Shown here: in pieces, positions 1-5,047 of the stretch | Position numbering within the stretch: the stretch's first letter is position 1 | Layout: the number at the start of each line of letters is the position of its first letter | NCBI GenBank assembly: GCA_011374735.1 | Contig: DRPD01000169.1 | Coordinates: 1 to 5,047 of the forward strand | Source of the DNA: Thermopetrobacter sp. | Lineage (GTDB): Bacteria; Pseudomonadota; Alphaproteobacteria; Rhizobiales; Aestuariivirgaceae | Reading direction: 5' to 3' | Length of the DNA: 5,047 bases | Notes under the pieces: generated by a model | What the model saw: only the letters and a program-made list of their open reading frames with translations | Databases searched by the model: none | What the model was told of the DNA's origin: nothing | Program-made: the position numbers and the translations under genes

Positions 1-112
1 AGCGGCCTGTCGGTGTTCGTCTGCCATGCGGATGGAACCGTGGCGCTGCGGCATGGCCGTGCCGCCGCCTGGATTGCCGGCATGAAGCCGGCAATGACGA
101 AAGCGGTGGAGG
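1..112 (+). repeat. Direct repeat copy 1 (left-truncated by the window edge)
   Basis: These 112 bases match 195-306 with one difference (T at 60, C at 254). Identity ends right after GGAGG. The copy begins at the window edge, so it probably extends further left. It contains a perfect 9-bp stem, ATTGCCGGC at 73-81 with GCCGGCAAT at 87-95, around the loop ATGAA. Confidence 0.97.
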
Positions 113-123
113 TGAGGGAATGA
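1..123 (+). CDS. 3' end of an upstream reading frame, made of repeat sequence; possibly the tail of a gp12-like (DUF2460) gene
   Basis: Frame 1 is open from the first base to a TGA at 121-123, giving 40 codons that end in TKAVEVRE. Almost all of it is repeat copy 1, so the peptide (SGLSVFVCHADG..., then AWIAGMKPAMT) is nearly the same as the C-terminal part of the next small frame. The stop overlaps the next ATG at 120 (ATGA). In GTA-type clusters the gene before the hub protein is the distal tail protein (DUF2460), and proteins of that family often end in a VEVR-like string. The VEVRE ending is therefore compatible with a gp12-like gene whose 3' end was extended or interrupted by the repeat. 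It could equally be another small repeat-derived frame, or not be translated at all. The body of the gene lies outside the window. Confidence 0.35.
   Translation, partial: SGLSVFVCHADGTVALRHGRAAAWIAGMKPAMTKAVEVRE
108..112 (+). promoter_or_regulatory. Ribosome-binding site GGAGG for the ATG at 120
   Basis: GGAGG ends 7 bases before the ATG at 120. It is the last part of repeat copy 1, and the same sequence at the same distance precedes the hub gene start at 314. The good fit suggests that the small frame at 120 can be translated, or that this was once the start signal of a real gene. Confidence 0.5.
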
Positions 124-317
124 GCACGCATGACGAGATGCGGCCAACGGCCGGTCGTTTTCCCGTCATTACCGGGCTTGTCCCGGCAATCCAGAGCGGC
201 CTGTCGGTGTTCGTCTGCCATGCGGATGGAACCGTGGCGCTGCGGCATGGCCGCGCCGCCGCCTGGATTGCCGGCATGAAGCCGGCAATGACGAAAGCGG
301 TGGAGGCCCGGCCATGA
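120..317 (+). CDS. Small repeat-derived reading frame (65 codons), function unknown
   Basis: ATG at 120 has GGAGG at spacing 7 and overlaps the preceding stop (ATGA). The TGA at 315-317 overlaps the hub gene ATG at 314 in the same way. The first 15 residues (MSTHDEMRPTAGRFP) are unique in the window. The rest reads VITGLVPAIQ, then SGLSVFVCHADG, then AWIAGMKPAMT, a peptide pattern known from dispersed palindromic repeats in alphaproteobacterial genomes that is often mis-annotated as protein. I see no domain, signal peptide or membrane segment. Translation is plausible because of the start signals and the coupling at both ends, but a functional product is doubtful. Its main effect may be to carry ribosomes to the hub gene start. 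Confidence 0.35.
   Translation: MSTHDEMRPTAGRFPVITGLVPAIQSGLSVFVCHADGTVALRHGRAAAWIAGMKPAMTKAVEARP
164..293. repeat. Palindromic repeat element with 31-base imperfect inverted ends
   Basis: The left arm 164-194 (CGTCATTACCGGG...) and the right arm 263-293 (...GCCGGCAATGACG) are reverse complements at 25 of 31 positions, flanking a 68-base core. Each arm also folds on itself. On the left, CCGGG at 172-176 pairs with CCCGG at 182-186 around CTTGT. On the right, ATTGCCGGC at 267-275 pairs with GCCGGCAAT at 281-289 around ATGAA. This is the structure of a REP/BIME-like or small non-autonomous palindromic element. The coding frame through it gives the ITGLVPAIQ...WIAGMKPAMT signature common in alphaproteobacterial intergenic repeats. 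No transposase or clear target-site duplication is seen. Confidence 0.8.
195..306 (+). repeat. Direct repeat copy 2
   Basis: This copy matches 1-112 with 111 of 112 bases identical, at an offset of 194 bases. Identity stops after GGAGG, so the copy delivers the ribosome-binding sequence of the hub gene. The near-perfect identity points to a recent duplication or ongoing gene conversion. The 82 bases between the copies (113-194) hold the left inverted arm and the small-frame start. Confidence 0.97.
302..306 (+). promoter_or_regulatory. Ribosome-binding site GGAGG of the hub gene, inside the repeat
   Basis: GGAGG lies 7 bases before the ATG at 314 and supports that start. It is the last five bases of direct repeat copy 2. 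It sits 12 bases downstream of the perfect 9-bp hairpin at 267-289, so that hairpin should not mask it directly. Confidence 0.75.
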
Positions 318-1198
318 AAACCTTCCCCGCCGCCTTGCAGGCCCTGCTTGAAAGCGAGTCCACAACCCTTTGTCTTTGTTGGAAATTGACCCGGAAAGAC
401 GGGCAGGTGCTGGGCTTCACCGATCACGACGCGGACATCGCTTTCGACGGCGTGACCTACCGCGCCGCCTCTGGTATGGCCGCTTCCGACGCCGCCGAAA
501 GCCTTGGTCTGGCGGTGGACAACGCGGAGATCGCCGGCGCGCTGTCCTCCGCCGATCTGCGCGAGGCCGACATCGCCGCCGGGCTTTATGATGACGCCCG
601 GCTGGAGGTGTTTCTGGTGGACTGGATGAACCCGGCCACCCGCCAGCTGCTGCACACCGGTTCCATCGGCCGCATCAAGCGCGGCGAGGTGCATTTCGAG
701 GCCGAATTTCGCGGCCTGTCCCACTATCTGGCCCAGGTGAAGGGCCGCGTCTATTCCCGCCTGTGCGACGCGGTGCTGGGCGATGCGCGCTGCAAGGTGG
801 ATCTGAATGCCGCCGCCTACAGGGCGACGGGCCAGATCGACGCCGTGGTGGATGAACGCACCTTCACCGTCAATGCCGTTGGCGGCTTCGCCGACGGCTT
901 CTTCTCCGGCGGCGTGCTCACCTTCAGCAGCGGCGTCAACGCCGGGTATCAGGCGGAAGTGAAACACCACGCGGGCGATACGCTCATCCTGTGGCGCCCG
1001 CCGCCCGCCACGCCGGCGGTTGGCGATTCCGTCATCGTCACGGCCGGCTGCGACAAGCGTTTCGCCACCTGCCGCGACAAGTTCGCCAACGCGGTCAACT
1101 TCCGCGGCTTTCCGCACATGCCGGGCAACGATCTCGTGACCCGCTATCCGAACCGGGACGACGGCGGCCATGACGGCGCACCCCTTGTCACCGATTGA
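314..1198 (+). CDS. Tail hub protein, DUF2163 / phage BR0599 family (GTA gp13-like)
   Basis: This 294-residue protein resembles the GTA gp13 hub, which lies between the distal tail ring and the tail tip. The N-terminal DUF2163 region covers about residues 5-165 and holds the typical TTLCLCWKLTRKDG, LGFTDHDADIAFDGVTY and RGLSHYLAQVKGRVYSRLC blocks. The C-terminal BR0599-type region covers about 195-280 and includes GCDKRFATCRDKF and NFRGFPHMPGNDL. Four cysteines, C151, C160, C246 and C253 (C-x8-C and C-x6-C), are spaced like the iron-sulfur ligands reported for lambda tail-tip protein gpL; a bound cluster is inferred. Two more cysteines, C20 and C22, lie in the N-terminal block. The start is set by GGAGG at 302-306 and by the usual family distance to the TTLCxCW block. 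It overlaps the small upstream frame by ATGA and the peptidase gene by 29 bases. Length is normal and the frame is intact. Confidence 0.95.
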   Translation: MKTFPAALQALLESESTTLCLCWKLTRKDGQVLGFTDHDADIAFDGVTYRAASGMAASDAAESLGLAVDNAEIAGALSSADLREADIAAGLYDDARLEVFLVDWMNPATRQLLHTGSIGRIKRGEVHFEAEFRGLSHYLAQVKGRVYSRLCDAVLGDARCKVDLNAAAYRATGQIDAVVDERTFTVNAVGGFADGFFSGGVLTFSSGVNAGYQAEVKHHAGDTLILWRPPPATPAVGDSVIVTAGCDKRFATCRDKFANAVNFRGFPHMPGNDLVTRYPNRDDGGHDGAPLVTD

Positions 1199-1658
1199 GC
1201 GCGCCCGCGTGGTCACCGCCGCGCGGCGCTGGCTGGGCACGCCCTATGTGCATCAGGCCAGCTGCGAAGGCGCGGGCTGCGACTGCCTGGGGCTGATCCG
1301 CGGCGTGTGGCGCGAGCTGATCGGGCCGGAGCCGGAGCGCCCGCCCGCCTACACGCCGCTTTGGGCCGAGGAAAAGGGCGAGGAGACGATGCTGCGCGCC
1401 GCGCACCGCCACCTGCACCCGTTGCCCGCCGATCGACCGCCCGCAGCGGGCGACGTGCTGCTGTTCCGCCTGCGTCCCCATCTGCCGGCCAAGCACGCCG
1501 CCATCGCCAGCCGGCCGGACACCATGATCCACGCGCTGGAAGGTTGCGGCGTGGTGGAAGTGCCCATCGACAATTTCTGGCGTCGCCAGCTGACCGCCCG
1601 CTTCGCCTTTCCGGCCTTCGCTGCGCGGGCGGCGGAGGACGCAACAGGGAGCCGTTGA
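1170..1658 (+). CDS. NlpC/P60-family tail peptidoglycan peptidase (GTA gp14-like)
   Basis: This 162-residue protein belongs to the phage/GTA branch of NlpC/P60 cysteine peptidases, which cut peptide bonds in the cell wall during DNA entry. The fold starts at about residue 12 (ARVVTAARRWLGTPYVHQAS). The nucleophile is most likely C39 in GCDCLGLIRGVW. The general base is H109 in AKHAAIA, after GDVLLFRLR at 94-102. H121 in MIHALEG is a family-conserved histidine that may be the third polar residue. C32 and C37 also occur in this family's motif. There is no signal peptide, as expected for a particle-borne enzyme. The ATG at 1170 lies inside the hub gene's 3' end with only a weak ribosome-binding sequence, so translation is probably coupled to the hub gene. 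A GTG at codon 14 is an alternative start but would cut into the fold. The last 12 or so residues (AARAAEDATGSR) look like a non-conserved tail. Confidence 0.94.
   Translation: MTAHPLSPIERARVVTAARRWLGTPYVHQASCEGAGCDCLGLIRGVWRELIGPEPERPPAYTPLWAEEKGEETMLRAAHRHLHPLPADRPPAAGDVLLFRLRPHLPAKHAAIASRPDTMIHALEGCGVVEVPIDNFWRRQLTARFAFPAFAARAAEDATGSR
1646..1651 (+). promoter_or_regulatory. Ribosome-binding site AGGGAG of the megatron gene
   Basis: AGGGAG ends 10 bases before the ATG at 1662 and lies within the last codons of the peptidase gene. The spacing is slightly long. Together with the 3-base gap between the genes, it supports 1662 as the start, which also gives the family-typical MATLVLSAVG N-terminus. 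Confidence 0.6.
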
Positions 1659-1661
1659 ACC

Positions 1662-4600
1662 ATGGCCACACTGGTTCTTTCCGCCGTCGGCACCGTGGTC
1701 GGCGGCCTGTTCGGGCCCGTCGGCGCCATCATCGGGCGCGCCGCTGGCGCCATCGCCGGCGGCTTCATCGACAACGCCCTCGTCAACACGCTGAGCCCGC
1801 CGCAGGAAGGTCCGCGGCTGGACAGTTTGCAGGTCACCACTTCCACCGAGGGTGCGCCGATCCCGCGGTTGTATGGCGCCATGCGCATCGGTGGCCAGAT
1901 CATCTGGGCCCCCGACTTGATCGCAGAAACCGGTGGCGGCGGTGGCGGCAAGGGCTTCGGCGGTGGTGGCGGCACGACGGAATACCTCTATTACGCCAAC
2001 TTCGCCATCGGCCTGTGCGAAGGGCCGGTGGCCGAGGTGACCCGCATCTGGGCCGACGGCAAGCCGCTGGATGTTTCCGGCATCAACTGGCGTTTCTATC
2101 CCGGCGACGAGACGCAAAATCCCGACAGCCTGATCGCCGCCAAGCAGGGCAGCGGCGACGCCCCGGCCTATCGCGGCCTGGCCTACGTGGTGTTCGAGCG
2201 CCTGCCGCTGAAGAAGTTCGGCAACCGCATCCCGCAGCTCACCTTCGAGGTGCGCCGCCCCGTGGACAGCGATCTGACCGGCCGCATCAAGGCCGTCGAT
2301 GTCATTCCCGGCGCCGGTGAGTTCTTCTGCGATCCCGAACGGGTCTATCGCGACGCCGGCGGCGGCAAGACGCAAAGCGAGAACGTCCATGCCGAGGCCG
2401 ACCGCAGCGACTGGCTGGTGGCCATGGATCAGATGCGGCGCGCCCTGCCACAGCTGCAATCGGCGGCACTCGTCGTCACCTGGTTCGGCACCGATCTGCG
2501 CTGCGGCAATTGCCAGATAAAACCCGGTGTCGAATATGCCGACAAGACCACCTTCCCGGAGATCTGGAAGGTGGCGGGCCTAGCCCGCACGCAGGGCCAT
2601 GTGGTGTCGCGCGTCGATGGCCGCCCGGCCTATGGCGGCACCCCGTCGGACGCTTCCGTGAAGCGCGCCATCGCCGATCTGAAGTCGCGCGGCCTGAAGG
2701 CGGTGTTCTATCCCTTCATCATGATGGACATCGCTGCCGGCAACGCGCTGCCCGACCCCTATACCGGGGCCGCCGGCCAGCCGGCCTATCCCTGGCGCGG
2801 CCGCATCACCTGCGACCCGGCCCCCGGCCAGCCCGGCTCACCGGACAAGAGCGCCGCCGTGCAAGCCCAGGTGGACGCCTTCATCGGCACCGCCCAGCCG
2901 TCGGACTTTTCCATTTCCAATGGCGAAGTGGTCTATTCCGGCCCCGCCGAATGGAGCTACCGGCGCTTCATCCTGCATTATGCCTGGCTGTGCAAGGCGG
3001 CCGGCGGCGTCGATGCCTTCCTGATCGGCTCGGAACTGCGCGGCCTCACCCGTCTGCGCGGCGCCGTGACCGCCTATCCCGTCGTGCAGGCGCTGAAACA
3101 GCTGGCGGCCGATGTGAAATCCATCCTCGGCAACGCCACCAAGGTGTCCTACGCCGCCAATTGGGACGAATACGGCGCCTATTATCCGAACGACGGCAGT
3201 GGCGACGTGGTGTTCCCCCTCGATGGCCTGTGGGCCGACCCCAACATCGACGTCATCGGCATCGACAACTACATGCCGCTGGCCGACTGGCGCGACGGGC
3301 GGGATCATCTCGATGCGCAGGCCGGCTGGAACAGCGTCTATGAGCTCGACTACCTGAAAGCCAACATCACCGGCGGTGAGTATTACGACTGGTATTACGC
3401 CTCCAGCGCCGACCGCGACGACCAGACCCGCACCCCGATCAACGATACCGCCCACGGCGAACACTGGATCTTCCGGGTGAAGGACATCAGGGGCTGGTGG
3501 AGCAACGCCCATCACGAGCGCCCCGGCGGGGTGCGCGCCGCCAGCCCCACCAGCTGGCAGCCGCAATCGAAGCCGGTGTGGTTCACCGAGATCGGCTGCC
3601 CGGCGGTGGACAAGGGGGTCAACCAGCCCAACGTGTTCTACGACCCGAAGTCCGCCGAATCGGCGCTGCCGCATTACTCCACCGGCCGCCGTGACGATTT
3701 CATGCAGCGCCAGTATTTGCGCGCCATGCATGAATACTGGCAGGCTTCCGGCGGCCACAATCCCGTCTCTTCCGTCTATGGCGGCCCGATGGTGGACGGC
3801 GAGCGCATTTTCATCTGGACATGGGACGCCCGCCCCTGGCCGCAGTTCCCCGGCCGTCCGGACATCTGGATGGACACCCCGAGCTGGCGGCTGGGTCATT
3901 GGCTCAACGGCCGCCTGACCGGGGTGGCCGTCAACGACCTCATCACCGCCATCATGACCGACTGGGGGCTGGCGCACCTTGCTGCCAGGGAAACCATCCC
4001 CGGACAGGTGACGGGCTACGTCATCGACCGGCCGATGAGCGCCCGCGCGGCGCTGGAACAACTGGCGGAAGTGTTCGCCTTCGACGCCCGCGAAAGCGCC
4101 GGCAAGGTGGTCTTTCATGTCCGCAATCGGCTGCCGGTTGCGGCCATCGATCATGATCTGCTGGTGGAGGAGGGCGGCGCCGACGCGCCGCTGTTCACCA
4201 TCACCCGCGATCAGGCCAGCGAGCGCCCAAGAGCCCTGAAATTCGGCTTCTTCGATCCGGATCGGGACTACAACAGCGCCGCCGTCAGCGCCGCGCGCGC
4301 CGTTGCCGGGGCGGGCAACGAGGTGGTGATGCGCAGCGCGCTGGCCATGCCGCAGGAAGAGGCGGCGGCCCGGGCCGAAACCATGCTGGCTCAACGCGCC
4401 ACCGGCACGGACGAGCTGGAATGCGTCCTGCCGCCCGATCATCTGGGGTTGGAGGTGGGCGACGTGGTGCGCGTCACCTTGCCCACAGGTCAACGCTCCT
4501 GGCGCCTCATGAGGCTTCAGGGCGGCCTGGCCCGCCGCGCCGTGCTCAGCGCCTACGACCCGTCCGTGCATGAGCCGCCGAAGGCGGAGGCCGGCGCCGT

Positions 4601-5047
4601 CGGCGCGCCGCTGATCCCCTCGTTCGGGCCCCCGTTGCTGCACGTGCTGGACATCCCGCCACTGCGCGACGGCGACGATCCCTTCCAGCCCCGGCTGGCG
4701 GTGCTGGCCGATCCGTGGCCCGGCGCGGTGCGCATCGACAAGGTGACCGCCGCCGGCGCCAGCACGCTGACCACGATCGCCACCCCGGCCGTCATCGGCG
4801 AATTGCTCGACGACCTGCCGGCCGGGCCGTTGTGGCGCTTTGACCGCGCCGCGTCGGTGCGGGTGAAACTGCACGGCGGCCAGCTGGCGTCGGCGGGCGA
4901 AGCGGCCCTGCTGGCCGGTGCCAATGCCGCCGCCGTCGGTGATGCGGCGACCGGCTGGGAGGTCATCCAGTTCATGAACGCGGCGCTGGAAGCGCCTGAC
5001 ACATGGCGCCTTTCCATGCTGCTGCGCGGCCAGCGCGGATCCGAGCC
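1662..5047 (+). CDS. Tail-tip 'megatron' protein with glycosidase-like TIM barrel (GTA gp15-like), 3' end beyond the window
   Basis: The frame stays open to the window edge, giving 1128 codons; the family is usually around 1,300 residues, so perhaps 150-200 are missing. Residues 1-37 are a hydrophobic glycine-zipper segment typical of GTA gp15. Next comes EGAPIPRLYGAMRIGGQIIW, a glycine run (G91-G104, broken by K97, G98, F99), and FAIGLCEGPV...RIWADGK from 114, the block shared with phage tail-tip proteins. The GTA TIM-barrel domain spans about 330-745: FYPFIMMD near 349-356, FLIGSELRGLT with E458, EYYDWYY near 573, WFTEIGCPAVDKG with E643, and WTWDARPWPQFP near 719. E458 and E643 sit where glycoside hydrolases carry acid/base and nucleophile, but activity is inferred. 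A Phage-tail_3 type domain follows at about 785-945, then a C-terminal region ending LLRGQRGSE. The protein probably forms the central hub and receptor- or wall-facing tip. Confidence 0.95.
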   Translation, partial: MATLVLSAVGTVVGGLFGPVGAIIGRAAGAIAGGFIDNALVNTLSPPQEGPRLDSLQVTTSTEGAPIPRLYGAMRIGGQIIWAPDLIAETGGGGGGKGFGGGGGTTEYLYYANFAIGLCEGPVAEVTRIWADGKPLDVSGINWRFYPGDETQNPDSLIAAKQGSGDAPAYRGLAYVVFERLPLKKFGNRIPQLTFEVRRPVDSDLTGRIKAVDVIPGAGEFFCDPERVYRDAGGGKTQSENVHAEADRSDWLVAMDQMRRALPQLQSAALVVTWFGTDLRCGNCQIKPGVEYADKTTFPEIWKVAGLARTQGHVVSRVDGRPAYGGTPSDASVKRAIADLKSRGLKAVFYPFIMMDIAAGNALPDPYTGAAGQPAYPWRGRITCDPAPGQPGSPDKSAAVQAQVDAFIGTAQPSDFSISNGEVVYSGPAEWSYRRFILHYAWLCKAAGGVDAFLIGSELRGLTRLRGAVTAYPVVQALKQLAADVKSILGNATKVSYAANWDEYGAYYPNDGSGDVVFPLDGLWADPNIDVIGIDNYMPLADWRDGRDHLDAQAGWNSVYELDYLKANITGGEYYDWYYASSADRDDQTRTPINDTAHGEHWIFRVKDIRGWWSNAHHERPGGVRAASPTSWQPQSKPVWFTEIGCPAVDKGVNQPNVFYDPKSAESALPHYSTGRRDDFMQRQYLRAMHEYWQASGGHNPVSSVYGGPMVDGERIFIWTWDARPWPQFPGRPDIWMDTPSWRLGHWLNGRLTGVAVNDLITAIMTDWGLAHLAARETIPGQVTGYVIDRPMSARAALEQLAEVFAFDARESAGKVVFHVRNRLPVAAIDHDLLVEEGGADAPLFTITRDQASERPRALKFGFFDPDRDYNSAAVSAARAVAGAGNEVVMRSALAMPQEEAAARAETMLAQRATGTDELECVLPPDHLGLEVGDVVRVTLPTGQRSWRLMRLQGGLARRAVLSAYDPSVHEPPKAEAGAVGAPLIPSFGPPLLHVLDIPPLRDGDDPFQPRLAVLADPWPGAVRIDKVTAAGASTLTTIATPAVIGELLDDLPAGPLWRFDRAASVRVKLHGGQLASAGEAALLAGANAAAVGDAATGWEVIQFMNAALEAPDTWRLSMLLRGQRGSE

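Noticed and set aside
267..289. Perfect 9-bp hairpin as a rho-independent terminator
   Set aside because: No T-run follows the stem (the next bases are GACGAAAGCGG), and the hub gene starts 24 bases later in the same operon. The structure is better explained as an arm of the palindromic repeat.
1..306. CRISPR array or recombination attachment sites
   Set aside because: There are only two copies, each over 100 bases long, with internal coding potential and inverted arms; no regular short repeat/spacer pattern, cas gene or integrase is present.
1932..1973. Glycine-codon run as a possible simple-sequence phase-variation tract
   Set aside because: The GGT/GGC triplets vary and are broken by AAG GGC TTC, so it is not a uniform tract. 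Changes by whole codons would keep the frame, and glycine-rich loops occur at this place in the family.
1188..2459. Open frame of 423 codons on the - strand
   Set aside because: It is the antisense shadow of the peptidase and the start of the megatron gene, both well supported by motifs; I see no recognisable domain or ribosome-binding site.
2510..3343. Open frame of 277 codons on the + strand in another frame
   Set aside because: Its arginine- and proline-rich translation is an out-of-frame reading of the megatron gene, and no motif is recognisable.
2838..4874. Long open frame of 678 codons on the - strand
   Set aside because: It lies wholly opposite the megatron coding sequence, whose + strand translation has clear family motifs throughout. 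High GC content makes long antisense frames common, and its translation is low in recognisable motifs and rich in G, A, R and H.

Overview
The window is a stretch of a tail-tip gene cluster on the + strand of a GC-rich bacterium, almost certainly an alphaproteobacterium. The three main genes match, in order and in recognisable sequence signatures, the last part of the Rhodobacter capsulatus gene transfer agent (GTA) cluster: a DUF2163/BR0599-type tail hub protein (gp13-like), an NlpC/P60 cell-wall peptidase (gp14-like) and the very large 'megatron' tail-tip protein with a glycosidase-like TIM barrel (gp15-like). The same module also occurs in some alphaproteobacterial prophages. With no capsid, portal or lysis genes in view, a resident GTA cannot be told apart from a prophage here.

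Layout. Bases 1-313 hold the unusual part: two nearly identical copies (1-112 and 195-306, one mismatch) of a sequence containing strong hairpins and reading as the '(V)ITGLVPAIQ...AWIAGMKPAMT' peptide seen in dispersed palindromic repeats of many alphaproteobacteria. Each copy is open in one frame, ends in a GGAGG ribosome-binding sequence, and closes with an ATGA stop/start overlap leading into the next reading frame. Bases 314-1198 are the hub protein, 1170-1658 the peptidase (29-base overlap) and 1662 to the window end the megatron gene (3-base gap), which runs off the right edge after 1128 codons.

How they work together. By analogy with the GTA and siphophage tail tip, the hub protein (with four cysteines spaced like the iron-sulfur ligands of lambda gpL) sits below the distal tail ring, the megatron forms the central hub and tip with its carbohydrate-active-like barrel, and the peptidase cuts peptidoglycan to let DNA through the cell wall. 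The tight packing, overlaps and lack of any terminator or internal promoter that I can see indicate one translationally coupled operon, entered from upstream of the window. No tRNA, rRNA, CRISPR, integrase, transposase or attachment site is visible. I see no new multi-gene system; the most noteworthy item is the duplicated repeat that supplies translation signals within the tail operon.
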